Assembly: GCA_964527565.1 (NCBI GenBank)
Contig: CAZGOY010000011.1
Coordinates: forward strand, 1 to 64,000
Reading direction: 5' to 3'
Source of the DNA: JAGXQV01 sp964527565
GTDB lineage: Bacteria; Pseudomonadota; Gammaproteobacteria; Burkholderiales; Sulfuricellaceae
DNA: 64,000 nucleotides
The notes beneath the pieces were generated by a model. That model was not told where the DNA came from and searched no databases. It saw nothing but the letters and a program-made list of their open reading frames with translations. A program made the position numbers and the translations under genes. This document shows, in pieces, positions 1-8,561 of this stretch; positions within the stretch are counted from its first letter, which is position 1; each line of letters starts with the position of its first letter.

Positions 1-173
1 TTTACAGCAGGCTACCATCTTAATTCTCTGTCCGGTTATTGGGGTCCACTATACCCCCCCTTTTTCATGGCGGATGCTTCAGCAAACGTAGCGCTGACAA
101 AAGGGGCTTTTTTTGCACAGCCCCCAGAGAATACGGGTTGCTGTACAGCCCAGGAACATAGACATGCCAACGG

Positions 174-215
174 TTGCACCATTTTTTCAACCACGTACAA
201 TGTTGCAACATTGTA
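174..215 (+). promoter_or_regulatory. mazEF promoter with perfect palindromic operator
   Basis: A 20-bp perfect palindrome, TACAATGTTGCAACATTGTA, occupies 196-215, 21 bp before the mazE ATG. Its left end doubles as a -10-like hexamer (TACAAT, 196-201) lying 16 bp after a weak -35 (TTGCAC, 174-179). A palindrome over the -10 box is the usual layout for MazE/MazEF autorepression, so I read it as the operator. The palindrome is seen directly; its function is inferred. Confidence 0.6.
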
Positions 216-236
216 GTTACAAAAGAGAGATGAATC

Positions 237-509
237 ATGTCGGCATGTTTTGAAACCACCATCCAGCCCTGGGGCAACAGCCTGGGACTGCGGATTACCC
301 GTCCGATCAGCGTGCTGGCGCACTTGGACAAGGGTACGCCGGTGACGGTCGAAATTGTTGATGGGGGGTTGCTGGTAAAACCGGCATTGCCCTCATTCAA
401 GAAAGTTGACTTTCCGTTCACCGAATCCGCGCTGGTAGCCGGGCTTTCGCCGGAGAAAGCCCATGCCGACGCGCTGCCTTCCCCCCTGCCATCGGAATGG
501 GGAGACTGA
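237..509 (+). CDS. mazE: MazE-type antitoxin (AbrB-fold)
   Basis: A 90-residue protein with an N-terminal AbrB/MazE swapped-hairpin pattern (residues about 7-50: WGNSLGLRI, then VTVEIVDGGLLVKP), which binds operator DNA in this family. The C-terminal 40 residues are Pro-rich and presumably neutralise the toxin. The ATG follows an AGAGAG stretch. The stop lies 2 bp before the MazF start, so the two form a classic antitoxin-first operon. The palindrome at 196-215 is the expected autoregulatory site. Length and order match chromosomal MazEF pairs. Identification rests on fold motifs and on the neighbouring toxin. Confidence 0.85.
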   Translation: MSACFETTIQPWGNSLGLRITRPISVLAHLDKGTPVTVEIVDGGLLVKPALPSFKKVDFPFTESALVAGLSPEKAHADALPSPLPSEWGD

Positions 510-511
510 TC

Positions 512-868
512 ATGGCGGCCCGCTATATTCCCGAACGCAACGATATTGTGTGGCTGGATTTTGAACCGGCCAAGGGTAAGGAAATCGGCAAGTACCGGCC
601 CGCACTGGTGCTCTCCGGCAGCGCCTATAATCAGGCGACGGGATTGCTGATTTGCTGTCCGATCAGCACCAGCCTGCGGGGAGCGCTGACGGAGGTGCCC
701 GTCACCAATCTGGATGAGCCGTCGGTGGTGGTTGCCAATCTGGTGATGACCATGGACTGGAAACAGCGCCACGTTAAAAAAGCAGCGGTTGCCTTGCCCG
801 GCGTATTGGAGTCCGTGTTGTTGCGCCTGCTTCCCCTCATGGGGGCGGAAAGGCTGTTCGGCCGATAA
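512..868 (+). CDS. mazF: MazF-type endoribonuclease toxin
   Basis: A 118-residue MazF/PemK toxin, predicted to be a sequence-specific mRNA interferase. Family landmarks are visible: the N-terminal DIVWLDFEPAKGKEIGKYRPALVL block with the conserved Arg, and the CPISTS strand carrying the catalytic-region Thr/Ser. I chose the ATG at 512 because GGGGAG lies 7 nt upstream; an in-frame ATG at 497 overlaps mazE and has no comparable site. It is translated from the mazE message. It ends 8 bp before the convergent PIN-domain toxin gene, so two TA modules sit tail to tail. Confidence 0.87.
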   Translation: MAARYIPERNDIVWLDFEPAKGKEIGKYRPALVLSGSAYNQATGLLICCPISTSLRGALTEVPVTNLDEPSVVVANLVMTMDWKQRHVKKAAVALPGVLESVLLRLLPLMGAERLFGR

Positions 869-876
869 CCTTTCTT

Positions 877-1302
877 CTATTCCAGCACTCGTATACCGAG
901 CGCCTTGGCCGCCTTTTTCAGCCGCGTATCGAAGCAGGCAAAACACAATTCCTCGTTTGCAGCTTTCTGAACCAGATGGGCTGAGGCAAGTTGAACGCTG
1001 TCGTAACCGCGGAGAGCAAAGGTATCCGCATACTCGCCAGCCAACTCCACAAGCGATTGCGTTACCTCGACAATCGCAAACCCTGACCAGTCATCATGCA
1101 TCTTGGTGCGGACGGTTTCAATTGCTTCGGCATCGATAGGGTTTTCACGAACGCGCCGTGCCAGTGCCGCCATGGCCTCCGCCCAGGCGATGCGTGATAC
1201 GGCTACCCCCTTTGTCATTGTCGCCTGCACATGTACTTCTTCGCTGAACGCTTCCTTGATGTACAACTTGATCAAGGCCGATGTATCGCAAAAAAGGATC
1301 AC
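877..1302 (-). CDS. vapC: VapC-family PIN-domain toxin
   Basis: A 141-residue PIN-domain ribonuclease. The acidic metal-binding set is complete: FCDTSALIK near the N-terminus, Glu in AWAEAMAAL, Asp in GYDSVQLASA and Asp in CFDTRLKKAA. I start it at the GTG at 1302, which overlaps the antitoxin stop as GTGA. The upstream in-frame extension is antitoxin sequence read in another frame and has no PIN character. It is predicted to cleave a specific RNA when freed from the upstream Phd-like partner. Family assignment is secure; the RNA target is unknown. Confidence 0.85.
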   Translation of the reverse strand: MILFCDTSALIKLYIKEAFSEEVHVQATMTKGVAVSRIAWAEAMAALARRVRENPIDAEAIETVRTKMHDDWSGFAIVEVTQSLVELAGEYADTFALRGYDSVQLASAHLVQKAANEELCFACFDTRLKKAAKALGIRVLE

Positions 1303-1565
1303 ACGCGATCCTCCAGCACCATTTGGCTGACCGGCGTGCCGCCTGGAACCAACTCCACCGGTGGTGCGAACCGTGGTTTTCCACCGCTCCATGAGAGCGC
1401 GCCGGCTGCCATCAAGCGACGAAGCCCTTCATCGGGCTGTGGCGGTATGCCCACGATGCGCGCAATGGGCTTGTTATGCGAGGTCACCTCAACGATTTCG
1501 CCCCCCTGTGCAAGCGACAGAACCCGGGAGAGACTCGATTTAAGTTCGCGAACAGCGACGTGCAT
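1299..1565 (-). CDS. Phd/YefM-type antitoxin
   Basis: An 88-residue antitoxin. The N-terminus (AVRELKSSLSRVLSLAQGGEIVEVTSHNKPIARIV, residues about 4-39) is the Phd/YefM DNA-binding fold. The C-terminal tail is Pro/Gly-rich and should wrap the PIN toxin. GGAG lies about 8 nt before the ATG, and a TATAAT-like box is at 1597-1602 on this strand. The stop overlaps the toxin start by 4 bp, indicating coupled translation. The Phd-plus-PIN pairing is common among VapBC-like modules. Confidence 0.82.
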   Translation of the reverse strand: MHVAVRELKSSLSRVLSLAQGGEIVEVTSHNKPIARIVGIPPQPDEGLRRLMAAGALSWSGGKPRFAPPVELVPGGTPVSQMVLEDRV

Positions 1566-1639
1566 GATGGAAGCTCCAATTCAACCTTGAAGCCACATTA
1601 TATGCATTTCATTTGCCGAGTGCGGGCTTATCACGGCAC

Positions 1640-1673
1640 AAAAAAATGAAAAGCCCCTCACGAGGAGGGGCTT
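1640..1673 (-). terminator. Rho-independent terminator of the Ig-repeat lipoprotein gene
   Basis: Stem AAGCCCCTC / GAGGGGCTT at 1651-1673. On the minus strand it is followed by a T-rich run (TTCATTTTTTT, 1640-1650). It lies 25 bp after the stop of the lipoprotein gene at 1698. Confidence 0.85.
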
Positions 1674-1697
1674 GGTAATTTATTGAAATATCGTTAA

Positions 1698-2921
1698 TCA
1701 GGGCGTCCACGTCACATCGAATGTCGGTGTGACCGGTGGCCTTGAACCGGTGGAATCAACGATATTGAGCGAAGCAGTTCCAGACGCCGTGCAGGGTGAG
1801 TTCGGCCACGCCACCACGAAGGAGCCTCCGGATGCGCCCACCGTCACGGTGGTGCTCGCGGGCGCTACCGCAGCGGTTGGCACGGAGGTCATTACCGTGC
1901 CGACCATCGGACTGGTGGAGGACACGGTATAGGGTGGGGTACCGCCATTGATGAAGTACACCGAATAAGCCGGGACACCGGCAGGACAGGCACCAGAAAT
2001 CGTCCACTCGGCGGTGGCCGGGGTTACCGCAAAGCCCGTGCCGCCATCGGCAACGTTCACGGAGATCGTCACGGTTGCCGTGCTGGTGGAGTCCCTGACC
2101 AGCACGCTGGCCGTCCCTGCCGATACGCCGGCAACGGTAAATGTCGTTCCGCTCCCCGGAGAAGTCACGGTGGCGACACGGACGTTACTGCTGGTAGCGG
2201 TGTAAGGGGGGGTGCCACCGCTGATTGCGTAGGTCTGCGCCCCCGATGCGCCGACCCCCAGGCTGATCGCGGAGGGTGCGGTGGTAGCCAGCGTGGCGAT
2301 GCTGGAGCTGGCGACCGTCACATTGATCAACACTTGCGCCCCCAGCGTATCGGTAACCGCCACGTTGGTCATCCCCGCCGCCCCGCCCCTGACGATCAGC
2401 GATGTGCCGTTGCTGATACTCACCGCGGCAATGCTGGTGTCGCCGCTGGCTGCTTTATAGGGGCCTTGTCCGCCGCCGATATCGTAAGTCGCGCTCACGC
2501 CCGGAGCGATGGTGACTGTGCTCGGCGCTGAGGTGTACAGGGCATTGCCGGTCGGCCATACGGCGAGCGTGGAACTTAGCGTGGTCCCTGCGGCATCGGT
2601 AAGCACCAAAGTGGCGGTTCCCAGGGAAAGCACGGTCACGCTGAAGGTGGACTGGCTACCGGAGGTTCTAACGGCGGATACCGTGACGATGGACGAATTG
2701 TTGGCGGTTACGGTGTAAGGCGCCACACCGCCGGTGATGACGTAAGTCAGCGTTTGCCCGACATTCGCTGTCGAATCGGTCGGAGTAAGCGCCAGCGGTG
2801 CCGGAGTTGTCGGCACAGCGGGCTCCGACGAACCGCTGCCGCAACCGCCCAGCAGTGCCAGCAGCATCAGAAAGAAGGCCATCGCCGGAAACGACGGAAG
2901 GCGGTTTGTCGCAGCGTTCAT
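1698..2921 (-). CDS. Lipoprotein with tandem Ig-like (bacterial Ig) repeats
   Basis: A 407-residue secreted protein. A type II signal peptide ends in the lipobox LLGGC (residues about 18-24), followed by a Ser/Gly spacer and a Pro/Thr linker. The rest is a series of about 85-residue beta-rich repeats with recurring signatures such as APYTVTANNSSIVTVS, GPYKAASGDTSIAAVS and PPYTATSSNVRVATVT, each followed by a TxLVxD-like strand. These resemble bacterial Ig-like domains, so an adhesive or structural envelope role is plausible but unproven. The ATG at 2921 is preceded by GGGGAT; a longer in-frame extension lacks a signal peptide at its start. It follows pilQ in the same direction but has its own terminator. 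Confidence 0.75.
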   Translation of the reverse strand: MNAATNRLPSFPAMAFFLMLLALLGGCGSGSSEPAVPTTPAPLALTPTDSTANVGQTLTYVITGGVAPYTVTANNSSIVTVSAVRTSGSQSTFSVTVLSLGTATLVLTDAAGTTLSSTLAVWPTGNALYTSAPSTVTIAPGVSATYDIGGGQGPYKAASGDTSIAAVSISNGTSLIVRGGAAGMTNVAVTDTLGAQVLINVTVASSSIATLATTAPSAISLGVGASGAQTYAISGGTPPYTATSSNVRVATVTSPGSGTTFTVAGVSAGTASVLVRDSTSTATVTISVNVADGGTGFAVTPATAEWTISGACPAGVPAYSVYFINGGTPPYTVSSTSPMVGTVMTSVPTAAVAPASTTVTVGASGGSFVVAWPNSPCTASGTASLNIVDSTGSRPPVTPTFDVTWTP

Positions 2922-3030
2922 TTTATCCCCTTGGTTTTTGATTGAATTGGGTGTGCCAACCCCAAGTACAGCGACGCACTGGTTAAGCAAAGGACTATAG
3001 CAAAGGCCGTTCCCGTCCATCAAGCGCGGA

Positions 3031-5409
3031 TCAATGCAATGTCAGGTTATCGTTAAGTATCTTCGGCGTGATGAAGATCAGCAACTCCTTCTTGTCCTCA
3101 CGCTTCGATGTGGTCTTGAACAGGTTGCCCAGTATCGGAATGTCGCCCAGCAGCGGCACCTTTTCCACATCGTTGCGCGTTTCCTGCTCGAAGATGCCGC
3201 CCAACACTGCGGTTTCGCCGTTGTTCAGCAGCACCTGGGTCTTGATCTTGCGCGCATCGACCAGATAGTTTTCCCAGCCGCTGAAGGAGAGTTTTTCGCC
3301 CAGCGTGTCCTTGTTGACTTCCACATCCAGCACGATGGTGTCGTTATTGAGAATCTGCGGGTTGACCAGCAGACAGATGCCGACCTGGCGATAGCTGAAC
3401 GAGGCCAGCGAGGTGCCGGTACTGGGCGTGATGGTGGGGATTTCCACCGCTTGGACGATGAAAGCCGGGCGCTGATTGGAGGTCATCACGCGCGGATTGG
3501 CGACCACTTTGCCGCGGTTGTCGGATTCCATGGCAGAAAGTTCGAGATTGATCAGGTTGCCGGAGCCGATGTTCATCAGCGTCATGCCCAGCGCACCAGC
3601 AGCGTTGGCAATCGGCAGGTTGATGTTGGTGCCGCCGATGTTGGGATTTTTGGCGGAACCAGTGCCCACCGCCATGGAACTGTTGGTGGTGATCTCGGTG
3701 GTGCCGCCGCTGGTGTTGATGTTGACGCCGCCACCGACGGCAGAGGGACGGAACGGGTCGCGCGCGATCGCCAGCGCCTGTGAATTGATCACGTTCTGCG
3801 ACACGCCGACGCCCGTCCCACCCGCCCGCGCGTAGGACTGCACGCCGAGGCGCACGCCGAGCTGCCGACTGAAGCGGTCGTCAACCAGCACAATACGCGA
3901 TTCGATCACCACCTGCTTGGCCGGCACGTCGATGACGGCCAATACCTTACGGATTTCCTCGTGCTTGCTCGGCACATCATTGACGATCAGCACATTTTTC
4001 TTCAGCTCGTAGGTGGCGCTGCCGCGCTTGGAAAGAATTTGTGGTGTTGACGCGCCGCCCGCGCCGCCCTGCGCCGCTGCGCTCGGCGCTGTGCTCATGC
4101 CCTGGCCTTCGTCGAAACGTGCTTGGCACTTGATCTTCTCTTCCTTGTCGGCGGCAGTACCGACCACGCCGGTGAGAATGTTCTTTACATGGTCGGCACG
4201 CAGGTAGTTGAGTTGGTAATACTCGGTCTGCAGGGGTTCCAGATCGGCAATCTGGTTGCGCGCTTCCAGTTCAAGTTTTTCCTTCAACGCCAGTTCGTCA
4301 CGCGGCGCCACCCAGATGACGTTACCGTTCTTGCGTTTATCCAGGCCGCGCGCGTTGAGGATGATGTCCAGCGCCTGATCCCACGGCACGTCCTTCAGGC
4401 GCAGGGTGAGATTGCCGGTGACCGAGTCGGAAGTGACGATGTTCAGCCCGGTGAAGTCCATGATGATTTGCAGCACCGCGCGCACTTCCACGTTCTGGAA
4501 GTTGAGCGACAGCTTCTCCCCCGCGTAGCCGGGCTTGCCGCTTTGCACCAACTTATTGGGGTCTTCCGCCACTGCCTTGACGTCGATAATGAACTGCCGG
4601 TCGGCCTGGTAGGCGGAATATTCCCACAACCCTTTGGGCTCGATGGTCATGCGGGTGTTGTTGCCCTGGGTCAGGGTCTCGACCATTTGCACCGGGGTGG
4701 CGAAATCCACCACATCGAGGCGGCGCTCCAGCGTGCGCGGTACATTGGTATTGAGAAAATCGACGATCAGATTTTTTCCCTGGGTGCGAATGTCAATCTC
4801 GGCATTGATGTCGGACAAATCGACCACAATGCGCCCTTCGCCATGGTTGCCGCGCCGGAAATCAATCGCCTTCAGGCTATGCTGTTGCGGCGCATCGGCA
4901 CGGGTTTCGGCGAAGCGCTGGGTCACATTGGATACCGTGCCGGTCACGCTGCCGCCCTGCAGCGTCACCAGCAGGGTTTTGCCCTCCAGGCGGGTTTCGT
5001 AGCTGGCGGGCTTGTTCAGGTTGACGACTAGGCGGGTGCGGGTGCCGGCCTGAACGACATTCAGGTTACGCACAGCACCCTCGCTGACGTCAATGCTGCC
5101 CTTGCCCAGGGCATTGGCGGTATCGTAAAAGTCCAGCGCAATGCGTGGCGGGCTGTTGAGAGTAAAACCTGCCGGAACCTCCTTCAGGGGGCGCTTCATG
5201 CCGATCTTGAGCACCACCCTGCCATTTTCCAGTGCGGTTTTTTCCAGGGTTTCGATGCTGTTCTGGGCCGTGTTGCTGTTCTGCGTAGCGGCAATGGCTA
5301 GCGGCGCAATCTCAATTTCCACCGACTGCGCCGGCAAACCGGTCAGCGCCAGCATTGCGACACACGCCAAGGCAATATGGAGAAATCGCGGGGAAGGGTT
5401 TGTTTTCAT
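3031..5409 (-). CDS. pilQ: Type IV pilus secretin PilQ
   Basis: A 792-residue outer-membrane secretin through which the type IV pilus passes. Domain order: signal peptide (about 1-29), two AMIN-like peptidoglycan-binding regions (about 55-260), the STN/N0 domain (about 295-360, KLSLNFQNVEVRAVLQII), an N1 domain, and a C-terminal secretin core ending in VPLLGDIPILGNLFKTT. A Gly/Ser/Asn-rich insertion (about 540-610) sits before the core, lengthening it relative to enteric PilQ. GAGG lies 7 nt before the ATG. It is the last gene of pilMNOPQ, transcribed away from mrcA. Confidence 0.96.
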   Translation of the reverse strand: MKTNPSPRFLHIALACVAMLALTGLPAQSVEIEIAPLAIAATQNSNTAQNSIETLEKTALENGRVVLKIGMKRPLKEVPAGFTLNSPPRIALDFYDTANALGKGSIDVSEGAVRNLNVVQAGTRTRLVVNLNKPASYETRLEGKTLLVTLQGGSVTGTVSNVTQRFAETRADAPQQHSLKAIDFRRGNHGEGRIVVDLSDINAEIDIRTQGKNLIVDFLNTNVPRTLERRLDVVDFATPVQMVETLTQGNNTRMTIEPKGLWEYSAYQADRQFIIDVKAVAEDPNKLVQSGKPGYAGEKLSLNFQNVEVRAVLQIIMDFTGLNIVTSDSVTGNLTLRLKDVPWDQALDIILNARGLDKRKNGNVIWVAPRDELALKEKLELEARNQIADLEPLQTEYYQLNYLRADHVKNILTGVVGTAADKEEKIKCQARFDEGQGMSTAPSAAAQGGAGGASTPQILSKRGSATYELKKNVLIVNDVPSKHEEIRKVLAVIDVPAKQVVIESRIVLVDDRFSRQLGVRLGVQSYARAGGTGVGVSQNVINSQALAIARDPFRPSAVGGGVNINTSGGTTEITTNSSMAVGTGSAKNPNIGGTNINLPIANAAGALGMTLMNIGSGNLINLELSAMESDNRGKVVANPRVMTSNQRPAFIVQAVEIPTITPSTGTSLASFSYRQVGICLLVNPQILNNDTIVLDVEVNKDTLGEKLSFSGWENYLVDARKIKTQVLLNNGETAVLGGIFEQETRNDVEKVPLLGDIPILGNLFKTTSKREDKKELLIFITPKILNDNLTLH

Positions 5410-5429
5410 GGCTGCCTCTGTTTGCTTGT

Positions 5430-5984
5430 TTAGTTGGCCGCTGCGGGTTGCGGGTTCTGCTCCGCCTCATCCCCGACCAACACCAAGGTGGTTTGTCTTT
5501 CCGTCCAGACGCCGGAGCCGTCCTGTGCCAACTCCGTCAGCTGGATTTCCGCCTCGCTGATGCTGCGAATAACGATGTCCGTGATGATGCCGTAATTCTG
5601 CCCCAGGTAGTTACCCACCTTGACTTGGTGCAGATCGCGCTCCGGCGTGATGACCAGAGCGTAGTGCAACCCCTCTTTTTGCAGGAAACCAACCATTTTT
5701 AGATTTTCCAGCGGGAACATCTCCAGCGGTTCCTTGCGGCGCGTGGTGTCGGGTTGCAGGCCACCTTCCTGGCCCTTGCCGGGGTCGAGCTTGCGCGGCT
5801 TGAAGGGGTCTGCAAGCTCGAAAGCGTTGTAGGAAAAAGGCTCATAGGGCTTGACCTCGGGCAGAGCCTCAACCTTGCCGCGCAAGCCCTGGCCGGAATC
5901 CTTGACGAATTGCTGGATGTCATCCAGGTTGCCGCCGCAGGCTGACAACGCCAGACATAGCGAGACAAGCAGAGGGGTTCTCAT
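5430..5984 (-). CDS. pilP: Type IV pilus inner-membrane lipoprotein PilP
   Basis: A 184-residue lipoprotein that links the PilMNO inner-membrane complex to the PilQ secretin. The signal peptide ends in the lipobox ALSAC (Cys about residue 16). After a Pro-rich linker comes the PilP beta-sandwich (about 90-175), visible as MVGFLQKEGLHYALVI, the VKVGNYLGQNYG loop and IQLTE. This HR-type fold is shared with GspC. The ATG overlaps the pilO stop (ATGA), so the two are translationally coupled; pilQ follows 20 bp later. Confidence 0.95.
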   Translation of the reverse strand: MRTPLLVSLCLALSACGGNLDDIQQFVKDSGQGLRGKVEALPEVKPYEPFSYNAFELADPFKPRKLDPGKGQEGGLQPDTTRRKEPLEMFPLENLKMVGFLQKEGLHYALVITPERDLHQVKVGNYLGQNYGIITDIVIRSISEAEIQLTELAQDGSGVWTERQTTLVLVGDEAEQNPQPAAAN

Positions 5985-6646
5985 TTTTTCGCCCCCTTGG
6001 TTTTCTCGGCCTTCTCACGGGCCGCCTTGCGCTGCGCTGCCACTTCGTCGTCATCCAAATAACGGTAGGTCTTGGCGACAGCATCCATGACCAGTCCGCC
6101 GTCCTTGCCGCTGGAAACGCTGATGTCGTTGAGCAACACGATACGCGGCAACAAGGAAACGTCGCTGGCAAAAGCGCCGAGGTCGTGGTAACGCCCGGTG
6201 ACGCGCACGGCAATCGGCAACTCGGCATAAAACTCGGAAAAATTTTCCTTCGGCTCAGGCTTGAACAGCTCGAATTCCAGACCGCGCCCCAAACCGGCCT
6301 GATTAATGTCGGTAAGCAGCGCGTCCATTTCCGATTTGTTGGGCAGTTGCCGGAGTAACGCGCCAAACGCCTGTTCCAGATCTTTCAACTGCTGGCGGTA
6401 GGTTTCCAGGTTGACTGCCTGACGCTGCTTGTCGAGGAAGGAGGTTTTCAGGGTTTCCTCGCGCTGGCGCTCGGTTTCAAGCCGACCAAGCTGGTCGCTC
6501 CAATCAAACCAGTAGCCGCCGCCCAGCAACAGCAGGAAGAGGCACAGCAGCACCACCACCTTGGGTGCAGTCGGCCAACTCCCGACTTTGTTGGGGTCAA
6601 GATGTTTCCACTCTTCCAGATCGAAATTGAGATTCAGGTTTTTCAC
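5981..6646 (-). CDS. pilO: Type IV pilus assembly protein PilO
   Basis: A 221-residue bitopic inner-membrane protein. It has a short cytoplasmic N-terminus, one transmembrane segment (about 28-46, VVVLLCLFLLLLGGGYWF), a coiled coil (about 50-95) and a periplasmic ferredoxin-like domain (about 100-200). It pairs with PilN to align the pilus machine with PilQ. The start is a GTG at 6646 with AAGGA about 9 nt upstream; no better ATG precedes the membrane segment. The Lys/Ala-rich C-terminus ends in the 4-bp overlap with pilP. Confidence 0.94.
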   Translation of the reverse strand: MKNLNLNFDLEEWKHLDPNKVGSWPTAPKVVVLLCLFLLLLGGGYWFDWSDQLGRLETERQREETLKTSFLDKQRQAVNLETYRQQLKDLEQAFGALLRQLPNKSEMDALLTDINQAGLGRGLEFELFKPEPKENFSEFYAELPIAVRVTGRYHDLGAFASDVSLLPRIVLLNDISVSSGKDGGLVMDAVAKTYRYLDDDEVAAQRKAAREKAEKTKGAKK

Positions 6647-6673
6647 GAATACTTGTCCTTGGGATTTGGCCCG

Positions 6674-7363
6674 TCAGGATTTGGCCGGGCCTTTTTTGCC
6701 CTTGTCGTCGTCCGGCTCCGCCAGCGGCGTCAATTTCACCTTGAGCGAAAACTCGATGAGACGCACCTTCTCAACCATGGCGGCTTTCGTTTCGATCAAC
6801 TCCGGCCCTTCCAGCCAGGGGGAAGCATCCAGGTTGCGGATGAACGTCGCCACCCGCGCGTTGGATTGGGCATAACCCTGCACCGTGACGATGTTGCCGC
6901 TTTGCTTGAAGGATTTGAGGTAGAGGCCATCCGGCAACAAGCGCACCATCTGGTCGAGCAGATATACCGACTGCGAGCGGTTACCCTGGAGGGTCTCCAC
7001 CACCTTCTTGCGCGACAGCATGGCCTGAATCTGCTCCTTGAGCTTCTTGATTTCGTCGATCTGCTTGTCGAGTTTGACGATCTCGCCTTCCAGATAGCTG
7101 TTGCGCGTCGCCTGGTTGTCGATCTTGCCGCCGATAATGCCATGCACCAGGACAATGATAAGCAGCGCCAGCACCGAGATGGAAGCCGCCAAAAAGATAA
7201 ACTGCCGCTGCCGCGCGGCGCGCTTGAGCTCGCGATGCGGCAGCAGGTTGATGCGCACCAGATCGGGAGAAAGCCGTGCGCCACCCGTCGAAACGCTGGG
7301 AGAAGCGGGCTGCGTGGATGGGGTGGCGCTCGCCGGATTGCGACCGAAGTTGAGGCGCATCAT
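6674..7363 (-). CDS. pilN: Type IV pilus assembly protein PilN
   Basis: A 229-residue inner-membrane partner of PilM and PilO. The N-terminus holds the PilM-docking motif RINLLPHRE (about residues 33-41). It is followed by a transmembrane helix (about 52-75), a coiled coil (about 80-110) and a periplasmic domain with LYLKSFKQSGNIVTVQGYAQ. The ATG overlaps the pilM stop by 3 nt (ATGA), so PilN is coupled to PilM. An extra about 30-residue Ser/Ala/Pro N-terminal stretch precedes the docking motif; a second ATG directly follows the first. Confidence 0.94.
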   Translation of the reverse strand: MMRLNFGRNPASATPSTQPASPSVSTGGARLSPDLVRINLLPHRELKRAARQRQFIFLAASISVLALLIIVLVHGIIGGKIDNQATRNSYLEGEIVKLDKQIDEIKKLKEQIQAMLSRKKVVETLQGNRSQSVYLLDQMVRLLPDGLYLKSFKQSGNIVTVQGYAQSNARVATFIRNLDASPWLEGPELIETKAAMVEKVRLIEFSLKVKLTPLAEPDDDKGKKGPAKS

Positions 7364-8448
7364 GATGGATCAAACCTCCGCAAGGCCAAGCCACAGGCGA
7401 TCAGTAAGGAGGGCGCGTCCTGATCGAGCTGGCGCGTCTTGACCGCGCTTCCGAACACCATGCCGATAAAGGGATTGGCGAGGCGCACATCGACCTGGGT
7501 GCGCGCGCTCACGACCTGGGATAATCCCGGAATGCTGGCGCAACCGCCGGCCAACAGGATATGGTCGATACGGTTGTACTGGGTGGAAGAAAAGAAGAAC
7601 TGCATAGCACGCGCGACTTCCAACGCCATGGTTTCCATAAAGGGCTGCAACACTTCGACAGTATAATTTTCCGGCAGGTCGCCGCTACGTTTGGCCACTT
7701 CCGCTTCGTCGGAGGAAAGGCTGTAACGGCGCTGAATTTCCTGGGTCAATTGGTTACCGCCGAAAGTCTGTTCGCGCATGTAGACCGACTCGCCGTTCAG
7801 CAGCACGTTGATGTGCATCATGGTGGAACCGATATCGACGATAGCCACGGTCCGGTCACGCGCTCCGCCCGGCAACTGTCGCACCATGAGGTCGGCAGCG
7901 GTCTGGGTTGCGTAGGTCTCGACGTCCACCACCACCGCCTTGAGGCCCGCCGCTTCGACAGCAGCTACGCGATCTTCGACCTTTTCTTTACGCGAGGCGG
8001 CGATCAGCAACTCGATTTCGCCGCCATCGCCCGGTGCGGGGCCCAGCACCTGAAAATCCAGATTAACCTCGTCGAGCGAAAAGGGGATGTACTGGTTGGC
8101 CTCGGTTTCCACCTGCATTTCCAGTTCTTCCTCGCGCAAGCCGGACGGCGCCACGATTTTCTTGGTGATCACCGCCGCTGCCGGCAATGCTACCGCTGCA
8201 TTTCTGACGCGGCCCCCCATACGCTTCCAGGCGCGGCGCACGCAGTCGCCGACCACATCCAGATTGGCGATGTTGCCGTCCGTCACGGCATCGCGCGGCA
8301 ATGGCTCGACGACGTAATGTTCGAGGCGATACTGGTTTTTCCCCGCTTCGCTCAGCTCCACCATCTTGATTGAGGACGAACTGATATCAACCCCGATCAA
8401 CGGCGGCGCTTTTGCCTGCAGAAAATCCAGTTGCAAATCCAATGCCAA
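7360..8448 (-). CDS. pilM: Type IV pilus actin-like ATPase PilM
   Basis: A cytoplasmic actin-like protein that binds the PilN N-terminus. FtsA/MreB-fold landmarks are GVDISSSSIKMVELS (phosphate 1), IVDIGSTMMHINV (phosphate 2) and ILLAGGCASIPGL (adenosine). The start is uncertain: an ATG at 8499 has no ribosome site and adds an atypical leader, while a TTG at 8448 has AGGGG 7 nt upstream and puts the ATP-binding motif where the family has it, so I prefer 8448 (362 residues). It is the first gene of pilMNOPQ, divergent from mrcA. Confidence 0.93.
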   Translation of the reverse strand: MALDLQLDFLQAKAPPLIGVDISSSSIKMVELSEAGKNQYRLEHYVVEPLPRDAVTDGNIANLDVVGDCVRRAWKRMGGRVRNAAVALPAAAVITKKIVAPSGLREEELEMQVETEANQYIPFSLDEVNLDFQVLGPAPGDGGEIELLIAASRKEKVEDRVAAVEAAGLKAVVVDVETYATQTAADLMVRQLPGGARDRTVAIVDIGSTMMHINVLLNGESVYMREQTFGGNQLTQEIQRRYSLSSDEAEVAKRSGDLPENYTVEVLQPFMETMALEVARAMQFFFSSTQYNRIDHILLAGGCASIPGLSQVVSARTQVDVRLANPFIGMVFGSAVKTRQLDQDAPSLLIACGLALRRFDPS

Positions 8449-8518
8449 GACAAAACCCCTTTCACTTCGCGCCGGTTTATATAGGCAGTTAAACGCCATT
8501 ACATATAATCTACATTAA

Positions 8519-8547
8519 ATCCTAGCAGCAAGTATTTACCCTGTAAA
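8519..8547 (-). promoter_or_regulatory. Candidate promoter of the pilMNOPQ operon
   Basis: On the minus strand TTTACA (8542-8547) and TAGGAT (8519-8524) are separated by exactly 17 bp, upstream of pilM. A second overlapping pair (TTGCTG, 17 bp, TTATAT) is also possible. Sequence match only. Confidence 0.4.
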
Positions 8548-8561
8548 GATTTTTTTTGCCG

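Noticed and set aside
65..946. A 293-residue minus-strand open frame across mazEF.
   Set aside because: It is antisense to two well-supported genes, has no domain and mirrors their codon use.
3034..5031. Long plus-strand frames opposite pilQ.
   Set aside because: They lie wholly within pilQ and are His/Gln/Arg-rich, as is typical of reverse-complement reading.
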